Shown piece by piece: positions 10,205 to 20,954 of a stretch of DNA of 63,354 nt; position 1 is the first letter of the stretch; every line of letters starts with the position of its first letter. Source of the DNA: Pinguiococcus pyrenoidosus (taxonomy: Eukaryota > Sar > Pinguiophyceae > Pinguiochrysidales > Pinguiochrysidaceae); the NCBI GenBank assembly GCA_019677205.1, contig JAAMXY010000608.1:1-63354 (forward strand), in the 5' to 3' direction. The position numbers and the translations under genes were made by a program. Below the pieces are notes generated by a model, which was not told the DNA's origin, made no database searches, and saw only the letters and a program-made list of their open reading frames with translations.

Positions 10205-12816
10205 CTATCCGTACCGCTTCGACCACGGGTATTGCGAGGGTGGACGATCATATCGCGTTGCAGCCCTCCTGTCCGCAAAGCTATCCGGATCGCGCGCTGC
10301 TTCCACAGAGCTCCGAGACCATTCTTGTTCCGCCCGCCACGGCATTGGGGCGATCCTGTGGGACCGGGCCGTGGGCTGCGGCGCTGGGAAAGGCTTCGGC
10401 TGGAAAACCCTTGGTCCCGAGCTGGCCGTCTCACCATTTCTGTGTCTCTCTGGCTTCCTCCTCTTTGCGGTGGATCCGCCTTGGGTTTCCTCGGCCGAGC
10501 GCTTGGTAGGAGCACTCTGGGGATATCGCTGCGCATCCGGTGTCCGGGAAGCTTCACTGGCACTTTTCGGCAACTCCTCGCTCGGCTTCATGGAGCTGGT
10601 CTCACCGTCGGCGGCATCGGGAGGCGCACCGTTGGGCGCACCGTTGGGCGCACTCTTGGTCTCCCGGATGATGTAGCCGTCCACACGGTGGTAGGGAGTA
10701 TAGTCCTCCGTGACGTACGTTCGAATGCCGTCGTCGACGTAGAAATACTCGACGGACTCTTCCGCCTTTCCTGACCCGTCGGGGTCAGAGCTGCGCCACT
10801 TCATCTTGTAGCCTTCCTCGTCTTCTTCCACGTCGGAGTCGGAGTCGGAGTCATCACCTTCTTCCCTCCTCCGCTTGAGGATTCTCTCCTCTTCCTTCCA
10901 AACTTCGGTGCATGGTCGATTCTTGTGCTGTATCTCGCGCTCGGGGCTGGGCTTCGACGGAGTGTGGTACGTACACGCGGATGCGTGGTTGGATCTCTCC
11001 CCTTCTCGATCGGCGGTCGCCAGATCAAGCCCGTGCTGATCGCTCCAATTCACGCTGACCTGTCGTCGCCGCCGTACCAGAAGGCCTTCCGGAAGTTCTT
11101 TGCCCCGTCGCAAGCTCCAGGTGCACCGCGGCTGCGTCTGTCGCCAGCACCGGAGCGGTTGATTCCCTATCCGCAGCACCCAGAAAGGCGCTCCCACAGA
11201 CTTCAACTCTTCGGCGATCTCTTCCTCCTTCTGCCTGTCTTCGGGGCTCTGTTGCTCGTCGCACTGGTTTTTCTTGAAATACTCTTGCTCCACGTCCATT
11301 GTCTTGGCGAGGCCCTGCGCATCCCATTCCCATGGGCCTTCTGTGCGAAGGGGCGGGCGATTCGACGGCTTCAGAAGGATGGACGCTGAGGGACGCTTGC
11401 CTGCGCCCTGAGAGTCGGATGACCTGCTCTCCGAAGACCGGCCTCGACGGAACTGCGCTCCTTTCGCTCCCTTTCCCTGGTGGTGCCAAGAAGCAGAGCA
11501 TCCTCAAACGTTGTGGCTTACAGCGGCGAAGCAGGTCGCTTACCTTGAGTCCGTGACCAAACGCAAGCGGAAGGGAACCGGACTGGCTTTCCACGCTTTC
11601 ACTCTGCCAGAGCTTCGGCGGTTTCATGCCCGGCGAAAACTCGGAATGAGGTGAGGCTCTTGTCGCCGAAGAGCCTGTCGAAGCCTCCCGCTGAGACGCA
11701 CGAGTGTTGGGGTCTTGTTCAGCAGACCCAAAGGTTCTCGGTGTCGGCGTCTTTGACCCAGTCTGAGCTTGTGCTTGTGCTTGTGCTTGTGCTTGTGCTT
11801 GTGCTTGTGCTTGTGCTTGTGCTTGTGCTTGTGCTTGTGCTTGTGCTTGTGCTTGTGCTTGCATGTTGGCCAATCTCGCGCTCGGATCTCCTCCAGGACG
11901 TCCACGCATTTTGGGTGCCGGAGAGCTAGCCTCCGGCATCGGTGCTATGGCGGTGTTGGGTACGCGCGCCGAACTGGCGGGGAAGGCTGCTGCGGCATTT
12001 GTGCGGCGGCTCGAGTCGCGTTCGTCCGGGTGCCGGCCTGGACGTTCCTGGGGGGCGCTCGCTTCGCCAGCCGACCTTTCGCTGGGCAGTGGCTGCGGAA
12101 TGACGACCAGGAGCCACTTGAGCTCCCTCAGCTTCGCCGGGATCTTCTCCACGAGCTCGTCCGATTCGTCACCGAAAGTCAGGTACACGATGTGCTCTTC
12201 TCCTCTGACGAGCGGCAGATACCGATTCTGCTTGCTCTTCCGCCTTTGCAGAGTCAGCTCAAAGTCAGAGGGCCCGAGGACGCCGGAGGCACCGTCCGTC
12301 GTTGCATCTGAGCCACTCCTCGCGTCCTGCTTCGCGGCGTCGATGGCCTCCTTGAGAAGCAGCAACACCATGGCCTCCTTGTTCTCCACCGATGCTATAT
12401 GAGGGAGCAGTCCATGTCAAACGCTATTCGCAAAGCAAATCGGCACTCATGCTTGTGTCTCTCCGTCGCGTACCGAGAATGAGGTCACGATGGGGGATGC
12501 TGACGCCCTCGGTGTTCCAGTTGGCGAGCTTCTCCAGACTGATCAGCAGCCCGCCATTCTCGTCGACGAAGCTGCTAGTCGCAAGTGTTTTTCTGAGCTC
12601 CAGCGAGCCTTTCTGGAGCACCTGCGCAGCGCCTCGAGCCAGGAGGTATCGGCGAGGCTTCCCGGAGACGAACTGAAGATTGATCTGCCGAATGGAATCC
12701 GAGTTCTGCTTGCTCCTGGCGCTGGCTGGCTTCAGGGCGAACGGCTTGTACTTGTTATCCTGCGCACGTCGCCTCTTCAGCATCTTAGAGAGCGTTGGCA
12801 GCACCCGCTTGGACAT
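10205..12816 (-). CDS. unknown protein with Ala-Gln repeat and acidic/basic tail
   Basis: I assemble exons 12816-12474, 12394-11544, 11476-11198, 11166-11060 and 10946-10205, about 773 aa. Splices at 12473/12395 and 11543/11477 are solid. The 31-nt gap at 11167-11197 is the weakest part. The start could also be the ATG at 12870. The N-terminal ~150 residues look folded (INLQFVSGKPRRYLLARG, LISLEKLANWNTEG) and continue into a region with IVYLTFGDE. A run of about 16 Ala-Gln dipeptides follows, then a Ser-rich linker, WEWDAQGLAKTMD, an acidic SDSDSDVEEDEEG block, and an Arg/Pro-rich C-terminus ending YPWSKRYG. Composition suggests a nuclear, nucleic-acid-related protein. I do not recognise a family. 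Confidence 0.65.
11768..11864. repeat. CTTGTG hexanucleotide array (coding)
   Basis: About 16 head-to-tail copies of CTTGTG, CAAGCA on the coding minus strand, encode (Ala-Gln)n inside the unknown protein. The unit is six bases, so copy-number change keeps the frame. Confidence 0.95.
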
Positions 12817-13325
12817 CGCTACGCGGCCGCCGCGGCGGCCTGCGCGGGGCCTGCCGCGCGACGCGTACATGGGATCCGACTCGGACACGACCGCAAGAAC
12901 GCGCCACCGGGCGCTGTCGGACTCCTTGCGGAAGCCGCTTCGCCTCCCAAGTCGGAAATCACACAGATACGATGCGGAAAGAGCGGCGACGTCCCTCAGA
13001 ACAGCCGCACGAACACGAAGAAGAGCCGAATGTCTCTGCTCGAAAAGGCGGGAAAAGATGAAGACGGGAACTCTTTGGCCCTTGCCGAGAGGAGTACCAC
13101 AGGTACGAAAAGTGCTGTTTCTGAATCTTGTTTTCATCTTTCATCCACTGGACAGAAGACTCCGGGGACAGAGCGCGGAAAGGATCGATGGACAGACGAC
13201 GGAAAGTGGCACCCTCGCTCTGCCCCTGAAGGGAAAATGGCCCAAAGCCACGAAGGCGCTCTCACGTCTTCAATCTGGAGTGCTGCACTTGTGCAGGGCG
13301 TGAGACTGCTCCGCAAGAGGCCAGC
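12817..13325. promoter_or_regulatory. divergent promoter region (unknown protein / eIF2B-alpha)
   Basis: About 500 bp lie between two divergent genes. The minus-strand frame stays open up to 13137, so part may be 5' coding sequence of the unknown protein. Nothing else is recognisable. Confidence 0.4.
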
Positions 13326-14414
13326 ATGTCGGAGGAGGCCGGCTCCGCGCTGGCGGAGCTGAGGATCCTCATGGAGGAAGGAAACTGTCCGATGGCGGTG
13401 TGTGCCATGCAGACGCTTCTGTCCGTCATCCGCCGGAGCGACGCGAAGACGATGATGGCGCTCCAGGAGGGCCTCACGGCTGCTCACGAAGAGATCTGGG
13501 ACGAGTTCTCCGACGTGACGGCTCGTCCGCTCCCACTGGGCCGGAGCCTGACGCCGGTCTCCTTGCGCTCCGGGCTGGAGCTCTTCCAGAGGTACATTAC
13601 GCGGGTGAACGACGACATCGAGGCCAAGGCTTTCGAGCGAAACGAGGCCGTCGACTTTGAGAAATGCAAGGCCCGGCTGGCTCGGGGCGGAGCGAAGTTC
13701 ATCGAAGAGATGCAGGCGGCGCCGGAGGTCATCAGCGGCCTCGCCGCTCCGTTCATTCCGGAGGACGCGATGGTGCTCACCCACGGCTACTCACCGCTGG
13801 TGGTCGCTCTGCTGGAGCGGGCAAAGCTGAACGGCAGGAACTTCAGCGTCGCGGTGACAGAGGCACGGCCGCTGGGGTCCGGGGCGAAGATGGTCGCGGC
13901 GCTCAACGAGGCCGACATCCTTTGCATCCTTGTCTCCGACACCTCGGTGGCGTTCTACATGGAGACTGTGGATATCGTGGTACGTGGCCGTTCCATACCA
14001 GCCATCAGACAACATTGCGCGGCATGTGGAGCTGACGTGTTTCGCATCTTGCAGCTCGTAGGAGCTGAAGCTGTGGTCGAATCCGGCGGCGTGGTCGGCA
14101 CGATTGGGACAGCGTCGATCGCGGCGAATGCAAAGGCGCTCTCGAAGCCCTTCTACGTGGCTGCAGAAACCTTCAAGTTTGCGCGATTGTACCCCCTCCG
14201 GCAGAACGACTTGCCGAGCTACTGTAAGTTTCTCATCCGAGCCAAGCCAGCGGGCCTTAGCGACGACGAGAAGGAGGCGCGGAGGAGTGTGAAGCCGGTG
14301 GAGAGCCCCAGCTGTGACTACACAAGCGGTGACCTGATAACGCTGCTATTCACCGACATTGGCGTGCGAACACCTGCGGCGATATCGGACGAGTTGATAT
14401 CATTCTACCAGTAG
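13326..14414 (+). CDS. EIF2B1: translation initiation factor eIF2B, alpha subunit
   Basis: Two exons (13326-13979, 14055-14414) give 337 aa. Diagnostic stretches are VTEARPLGSGAKM, then after splicing VDIVLVGAEAVVESGGVVGT, then KPFYVAAETFKFARLYPL and SCDYTSGDLITLLFTDIGV with the terminal SDELI. The 75-nt intron is a multiple of three with no stop, so a naive reading adds 25 foreign residues in the middle of VDIV-LVGAE. The conserved junction shows it must be removed. The protein is a regulatory subunit of the decameric GTP-exchange factor for eIF2 in the cytosol and senses eIF2-alpha phosphorylation. Length is slightly above the usual ~305 aa. Confidence 0.95.
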   Translation: MSEEAGSALAELRILMEEGNCPMAVCAMQTLLSVIRRSDAKTMMALQEGLTAAHEEIWDEFSDVTARPLPLGRSLTPVSLRSGLELFQRYITRVNDDIEAKAFERNEAVDFEKCKARLARGGAKFIEEMQAAPEVISGLAAPFIPEDAMVLTHGYSPLVVALLERAKLNGRNFSVAVTEARPLGSGAKMVAALNEADILCILVSDTSVAFYMETVDIVVRGRSIPAIRQHCAACGADVFRILQLVGAEAVVESGGVVGTIGTASIAANAKALSKPFYVAAETFKFARLYPLRQNDLPSYCKFLIRAKPAGLSDDEKEARRSVKPVESPSCDYTSGDLITLLFTDIGVRTPAAISDELISFYQ

Positions 14415-14598
14415 CAGGAGGTCGAGACGAAGGACGAAGGACAGGCTGCACGGGAACGAAGAACCCGAAACCAACACTTAAAGAAAGCGTTTCTTCCTCG
14501 GGCCCTCCACTCAGCCTTGAAGGCCTGGGCCCGGAACGCCTCCTACTTCCTCCACCACACACCACAAGACCAGCGTGCGAGCTGCATCGCGTGGCTAC

Positions 14599-16295
14599 CT
14601 ACAGCCGGGACGTCGGTCTCGAATTCCGGGCCAGCACGGCCTTCATTTCCACGGCCGAGGCCGGCGTGTCGCGCGGCTTGTAGAGCAGGTAGACCAGGCT
14701 AAGGCAACTTAGAATGAGGAAGATGTAGATGAAGACCTTCTCCGCGAAGAAATACGTGAAGAAAACCATGTATCGGATCTGGTTTTTTTTGTTATGGGGG
14801 TGGGGGGAAGGCAAGAGGGGCAAAACGCATGGGAAGGTCAGGTGCATCGTGATCGACTCAGCGTCGGCAGTGAGCATCTCGCGCCTACCTGTCCATTGAA
14901 GATGTTGGCGGCATCTGTGTTGGCGGCGTAGGCGCTGAATGCCTCCGTGCTGAAGTGCACGACGGGGATGCTGCACAGCAGGAGCAGGCCGATGTTGAAG
15001 AGGAAGGAGTTCATGTAGGTCGCGTTGTACTTCATGGGGTGGAGCTCGATGCAGAAGCAGCGGACCCCGATCTTGAAGCAGCCCTTCACCACGGCGCACA
15101 TGAGGTACAGGGCGAAGAGCGCCACCGAGAGGATGCCGAAGAGCGGGAAGAACTGGTCGTACCACTCGAAGTATTCGTTGAGGAAGGCGGTTGCCGGTGG
15201 CTCGACCAGGATGAAGAGGATGATCTGCAGGATCCAGAGCAGCGAGAAGACGCACGACAGCACGCCTGCGACCAGCTGCATGTAGGGGATCAGCGGGTTG
15301 AACTTCTTGTGGTTCGCAAAGCTGAGCTTGAGGGTCTCGTAGTCCTGCTCGAGGATGTACACCATCTGCTTGAACTTGTTGATGGTGATGGTGTCCTGCT
15401 GCCGGCGTTTGCGCTTCTCCCACATGCTGTGGCCCGATTTGGCGAACTCCGAGCGCTCCTTCTTCAGCAGCTGCGCGATCTCAATGAGATCCTTGCTGCG
15501 CTTCTGGATCCCCTTCTCCTCCTCGCGGAATCGGCGCTGGTCGATGCGCTTGGGCCGGTAGACGTAGCTGAGGATGAGGTCGATGGGCAGGGCTGCCATG
15601 CCGACGCCGCCGAAGATGACGAAGAAGAAGTAGCCCACGAACGCCATGAGCGCGATGAGGTACACCGGGAAGGACACCGGCAGCTCCACGGTCTCGTCGG
15701 ACTCGCTGAAGCTGGCGTTGCCCGTCACGTCATCCGTGTTCGTCATGGTGCAGCGCACGATGTCGGACAGGCACCCGCTGGTGATCGGCACGTCCTGGAA
15801 TGCCGAGAGGTTCACGGAATGCTCCCGCACGGGGATCTGCGTGATCCCGATGAAGAAGAACATGCAGAGCAGGATCACGAGCGCGATCGCGAGCGTGAAG
15901 AAGGTGTAGGTGACGGCGCTGCACAGCGGCGAGCGGGTCTTCTCCAGTCCGTCGTCGGCCTCGTAGTAGAAGATCGCGAAGGGGAACACGATGATCACAA
16001 GGAACGCCATGATGCAGTAGAGAATGAACCACGCCAGGCGCATGTTCAGGTCTCCGCAGTCGCTGTTGAAGCCCTGCGCGCAGCCGACTTCCCCGCTGCT
16101 GTTCTGCACATCCAGGGGAAGCAGCAGGATGGTGATCTGAATCAGGAGGAGCCCAAACACGCAGAGGACCTTCGGCGCGTACGCCTGATTCTTGTCGGCC
16201 GGGTGCTGCCATTCCACGATCAGGTACACATTTCCGATGGTGAAGGCGATGGTCACCACCACCAGAAAGATGATGATGAAGATGTCGAGCGCCAT
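14599..16295 (-). CDS. LMBR1/LIMR-family multipass membrane protein
   Basis: Two exons (16295-14889, 14778-14599) encode 528 aa. The N-terminus MALDIFIIIFLVVVTIAF starts the first of about nine transmembrane helices. A central cytosolic helical region (EEKGIQKRSKDLIEIAQLLK) and conserved Cys pairs in the luminal loop (SEVGCAQGFNSDCGDL context) match the plant LIMR / animal LMBD1 group. The final exon adds IRYMVFFTYFFAEKVF and a basic tail with TPASAVEMK. The family sits in lysosomal, vacuolar or plasma membranes. LMBD1 is linked to cobalamin export and receptor trafficking, but the role in algae is unknown. The intron is 110 nt and contains a T8 run in a T/G-rich stretch. It ends convergent with eIF2B-alpha, 184 bp apart. 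Confidence 0.9.
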
Positions 16296-17388
16296 TGCGA
16301 AGGACCGAAACCAAGCAGGCAAACGCGCTCTACTCCTCTGACGCCTCTTGGGCCTCGCGTCCACTCGAAGCTCGGGGACCTTGACGCTGGCGCTGAGCAG
16401 GGAGCTGCCTTCGCGCACAAACCAGTTCAAACCGTTCCAAGCTCGCGCCGCCGCAGTCAAACCAAGGAGAGATGACCGTCGGTTGCTCTGCTATGCGTGC
16501 ATAGCACTGCCGAACAACGCCGATCTCCGCTACGAAAGGAATCTGAAACTTGGAGAAGAAATGCCTTTGTACCCCTGATTTATGGTGAATAGATACAACC
16601 TACAATTTTACTTTTATGTGTCGCCAATCATGATGAAGGCTTCCCTCCTTTTGTAATTTTACGCATTCGAGTCCGCATGTCCTTCTGTCACTTGAATCAC
16701 TGCGCTGCCTCTTGGCGACTTATGTCTATCGCTATGAGGATGGATATAGGAAGTCCAGTCGAACTTTAAAAATATCAAATATCATTTTAGTTATATTCTA
16801 TACTAGTTATTTATTCACATCCAAGTCTGCAAATAATATTTTTTATGTAAAAATATTTGAAATAAGGGTTTCTCTTGACCATTTTATAATTGTTTATGAA
16901 ATATCCAAAATAATCTACAACCGTAGTTTAAGCGGTTCAACCAATCGACGAGCCTCTTGACTGCCATGGGGATTTCGGATTTGGGAACGGCTTGTCTGTT
17001 TTTCGGAATCCCAGAAAATCTTCAAACTGCAAATTAACAGCCCAGCCTCAACAACTTGTATCCCTTTGAGCGACGCGCCGTGGAATTCTGGAGAGGCGCG
17101 CTCCTGAGCCAGATTTCCGCCTGTAGCTTCCGCGGCCGTCCCTCTCACACCTTTTTCACTGTCTGTAAGAGCCGAGTTCAGTGTCGGGCGGCATATCCAC
17201 GCGCGGGCTACCGGCTGATACGCGGCAATTAGCCTTCTGGGAAGCCTGCGTTTCCCCGATCGCTTGGGGCAGTTCGTACCAACGATCGTGTACGCGCTTG
17301 AAACTGAAGCCAGAAGCCAGTATCCAGTGGCTTCTTGTCAAGTGTTGGCACAGGAGCATTTGGGATTAGCGCGTGACGTAAAGTAGAA
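16296..17388. promoter_or_regulatory. 1.1-kb divergent spacer with a ~200-bp AT-rich block
   Basis: This separates the LIMR and J-domain genes. From about 16740 to 16940 the sequence drops to strongly AT-rich DNA (TTTAAAAATATC, ATTTTTTATGTAAAAATATT), unlike the GC-rich surroundings. A 70-nt AT-richer stretch also lies at 16570-16665. No gene or tRNA is apparent. Confidence 0.55.
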
Positions 17389-19269
17389 ATGGCCGAGGAG
17401 AGCACGACGCCGGCGGCGTCTGCGCCAGTGGCGGCGGAGGAGCCGCCGAAGACCAGTGAGGAAGACAAGCAGGACGCGCTGGATATGCCGTCCAACGACG
17501 ACGTCTTCTTCAAGGGAGAGAACAGCGGTCCGCGCCACCTTGGCGACGGGCTCATGCGCGGAGCCATGCACGTCACCGAAGGCGTGGCGGCGGGAGCGGC
17601 GATGCTGGTGGTCTCTCCAGTCGTCGGCGCTCGCGAGGAGGGAGCCACTGGCTTTGTGAAAGGCCTGGGCGTCGGCATATTAGGCGCGGTCGGCCTTCCG
17701 CTTTTCAAGACCGGAGTGGCGGTGAAGGAGGTGGTCCAGGGAGCCATCAACACGCCAGCTGCGGTCCGCGCGAAGACGGGAAACAAGGAGTGGGATGAGC
17801 GGACCGGCACCTACATCACGTACAGCCTGGCGGAAGAGACCAGGGAGATCGAAGCCGTCGATGTGGACAAGACGTTCGCGACGGAGCGGGCCATCTATCG
17901 TGCGGAGCTGGGCCTCGATGACGAGGCGGAGAACAAGGAGAAGGATGTCAAGGAGCGGGAGTACTACGACGCGCTGGGGGTGCAGCCGGATGCCACCGAG
18001 GCCGAGATCAAGAAGGCGTACCGCAAGCTCGCCCTGAAGCTTCACCCGGACAAGAACCTGGATAACCCAGACGCGAATGAGAAATTCCAGAAGGTCAGCG
18101 AAGCCTACCAGGTGCTCTCCGACCCCCGGCGCCGCGCACAGTACGACGCGGAAGGGAAGGAAAACCTGGACCAGACGGACATGATGGACGGCAAGACCTT
18201 CTTCGCCATGGTCTTCGGCTCGGAGGCCTTCGAGCCCCTCGTCGGCCAGTTCAAGCTCACGTCGATGATGTCGGCGGAGGTGATGGGCCCCCAGGAAACC
18301 AAGTTCCGTCAGCTGAAGCGGATCCTGCGCTGCGCGAACGAGGCTGTCCGCCTCGCCCTGCCTCTCACGGATGGAACCATGACGGAGGAGGCCTTCGGAG
18401 CGAGCATCCGCAAGATGGGCATCGACCTGGCTCAGAATGAGTTCGGCCTAAGACTCCTGCACGTCGTCGGCTTCTGCTACAAGATGGCCGGGGACAAGCA
18501 GCTTGGTCGCGAGTCCGGCCTGGGACTGGGAGGCCACTACCACTCCATCAGGCAGAAGGGCCATATCCTCTTCAATCAGTTTCGCGCATTGGGGGCGGGC
18601 GTCAACGCAATCCGGCAGCAGATGGCGTTGCAGCAGAAGGCGACGGAGGAGGAGGCCAAGGAGAAGGAAGCCGCCGCGCAGCAGGCCTCGAACAGCACGG
18701 CGGAGAATGCGCAGGCGGCCGCTGTTCCGGCTCCAAGCGAGCCGCCTGCGACGAGCGACAAGCCCGCCAGCAGTGCAGCGCCGGAGGAGACCGAGGAGGA
18801 GAAATTAGCAAGGCAGGAAGAGTTTGTGCAGCAGCAAGCTGCCGCCGCGGAAGGTGTCGTGGAGGCTCTCTGGCGAGTCAGCGTCCTCGATATCGAGGCC
18901 ACGCTGCGGTCGGCCTTGCACAAGGTGCTGCACGACCGGAGCGTCTCGAAGGAGATGATCACGAAGCGCGCCAAGGCTGTCTCGATCATCGGCGACGTCT
19001 TCCAGTCGGTCACCGCCGAGGAGGCGGATGTGGATATCACCATGCCGTCAATGGCGAGCTCCATGGCGGCAGCGGCAGCGCAGGCGGCAGCCGCAGCAGC
19101 TGCAGAGGAGAAGGCAAGGAGCGAGGCCAACGCTAGTGCCCAAGCTCCAGACCAGGCGGCGAGTACCTCGGCGACTGTCGATGGGAGCGCCGGCGCGGCC
19201 CCCGCAACTGCCGCGGAGGCCGCGAAGCCGGCCGCAGCAGCGCAGACCGGCGAGGGGGACCTAGACTAA
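17389..19269 (+). CDS. J-domain (DnaJ/Hsp40) protein with C-terminal X-type domain
   Basis: A single exon encodes 626 aa. A J domain begins at REYYDALGV and has the catalytic HPD at residues 219-221, followed by the end of helix III and [11 protein letters not shown]. After it come [19 protein letters not shown] and a helical region typical of the DnaJ-X domain of yeast Caj1-like and plant homologues. It lacks the Gly/Phe and zinc-finger regions, so it is a type III J protein. An unusual N-terminal glycine-rich segment (residues ~45-125, [16 protein letters not shown] and [17 protein letters not shown]) resembles the hydrophobic Gly-rich repeats near VPS13 C-termini and may bind membrane. The tail is Ala/Gln/Glu-rich. 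It would stimulate an Hsp70 ATPase. Partner and compartment are unknown. Confidence 0.92.
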   Translation: MAEESTTPAASAPVAAEEPPKTSEEDKQDALDMPSNDDVFFKGENSGPRHLGDGLMRGAMHVTEGVAAGAAMLVVSPVVGAREEGATGFVKGLGVGILGAVGLPLFKTGVAVKEVVQGAINTPAAVRAKTGNKEWDERTGTYITYSLAEETREIEAVDVDKTFATERAIYRAELGLDDEAENKEKDVKEREYYDALGVQPDATEAEIKKAYRKLALKLHPDKNLDNPDANEKFQKVSEAYQVLSDPRRRAQYDAEGKENLDQTDMMDGKTFFAMVFGSEAFEPLVGQFKLTSMMSAEVMGPQETKFRQLKRILRCANEAVRLALPLTDGTMTEEAFGASIRKMGIDLAQNEFGLRLLHVVGFCYKMAGDKQLGRESGLGLGGHYHSIRQKGHILFNQFRALGAGVNAIRQQMALQQKATEEEAKEKEAAAQQASNSTAENAQAAAVPAPSEPPATSDKPASSAAPEETEEEKLARQEEFVQQQAAAAEGVVEALWRVSVLDIEATLRSALHKVLHDRSVSKEMITKRAKAVSIIGDVFQSVTAEEADVDITMPSMASSMAAAAAQAAAAAAAEEKARSEANASAQAPDQAASTSATVDGSAGAAPATAAEAAKPAAAAQTGEGDLD

Positions 19270-19659
19270 CAGCCTCTGTTGAGAAGATTTTGCCACATGC
19301 TTTCACGCCAAGAGCCCTCTTGCGTGTGTTTCAAGCAGTATGGAAGTGCTCAGTTGATAGGATACCGTGTCGGCACAAATGAAGGAGCACAGTCGGTTTC
19401 CTTTACCTCTGCTGGATCGAAAGGGCGCTTGCCTCGTCGCTCTTGCGACGAAAGGTTACATTGCACTGCATATCACTGCACTGCATATCACTGCACTGCA
19501 TATCACAGCACTGCACAGCACTGCACGGACCGCGCACAGAACCAAAGGGCTTTGCTTACTATGTCTTGTGCTGCTCAGCCTACCGGAGGCGATCTCAACT
19601 GCAATCTTTGAGCTGCCAAGCTCTTTCATTCGCTACGATACGATCAGCGCTTTCATTCA
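19270..19659. other. convergent spacer with tandem repeats
   Basis: These 390 bp lie between two convergent stop codons. Apart from the 15-bp tandem repeat listed separately and two similar blocks around 19621-19672 (CATTCGCTACGATACGAT and CATTCACTACGGTACGAT), nothing is recognised. Confidence 0.5.
19462..19528. repeat. 15-bp tandem repeat (TGCACTGCATATCAC) x3 plus decayed copies
   Basis: Three exact head-to-tail units are followed by shorter AGCACTGCAC units. It lies in the 3' spacer between two convergent genes. Confidence 0.85.
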
Positions 19660-20882
19660 CTACGGTACGATTCCCGACCGGTGTCTCGTGACGCCGCCGA
19701 TGTACAGTGTTGGTAGGCTAGTGCGTGCCGTCTCCCTTCGACTCGTGCTGCGTTGTCCCAGCTGCCCGTAGCTGATTCTGGGCCGCAGTTTCCCCCCAAA
19801 GCTGTGTGTCTGATATTGCAGTGTTCTCCTCGGCGCCGTCCCGAAAGTGTGCCCTACGGGGAGTGATCTGCTCAGAAGTCTCCGTCCACTGGAAAGCCGC
19901 CGATTGGGATGGACATACTCCTTGCCCGTTGGGCCGCTCGTCATGGGTCTGCGGTACAACTTGCATCTGTCGATTGCGAACCCTTCGGAAGGCCGCCTCC
20001 CGGACGCCGCAGTCCTCGGGGAGGCTTCCATCATCTTGAATGAAAAAGTCGGGTGATGCTCGCTCTGCCGACGCGGCACCGGAAAGGAATAGGCACGCGT
20101 CCAACTCAAGTCTCCCGACGTTTTCCCCATGTCTTGGCCTTCGGTGCTTGAACTCGACGAAGACACCGTGTCGCACTCACCATTCACGAAAGTGTTGGAC
20201 ACGGAGAAGATCGTCTCTACGGGGCTTGGCTCAGCATCGAGAAGGCCGCCAGGCAGCTTCCTCGTGGCAGCCTCCTCCACCGCAGGCCTTGCTCCCTCCT
20301 GCAAGCTCTTCCCATGCGAGGGCCGCTTGACCTTCTTCAGCGACAGTCCTGTCCCCTGCAGACTAGGGTCTGCTTCGCCGCTCTCCGACTGCGTACGTGT
20401 CTTCGAGGCCCCCGTCTTCGCCCCGGGCAAGTTTGCATTTGCCAAGTGTTGAAGCATCTGCTGGTCAACGGGTTTCGATGGTGTCTGCGCACGCCTCGGC
20501 GCTTCGGCGCTGTTCTTCCTAGCCAGCCACCTTCCCGTGATACTGCCTGCCGCGGAGCACGCATCTGGAAGGCTGACCATATCGAGTCGAGTAACCGAGG
20601 GCCGCGTAGAGCTGCGCTCTGTGGGAATCTCACTCCCCGGCGCATACGCAGCGATTAGGCGCTTCGACGCAAGCTCGTGCACGCAACTCTCCCTGGACAG
20701 CGTCAAGTTGGTGCTCCCTCCGCCTCCTCGTGAACTGGATGACGACAGGGAAGAATCGAAGCTGGTCTCCACCGCATCGTCCCGAGATAAGCCCCGCATG
20801 CTGTGTAGTTTGCGCGGACTCCCCGTTCCGTTTTCTTTCCTTGCAGGACTCTTGCTCTTCTGCTTCTTCTTCTTCTTCTTCT

Positions 20883-20954
<72 letters not shown>

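Noticed and set aside
16915-16960. tRNA-like or organellar gene in the AT-rich block
   Set aside because: No cloverleaf pairing or recognisable organellar coding sequence could be drawn.
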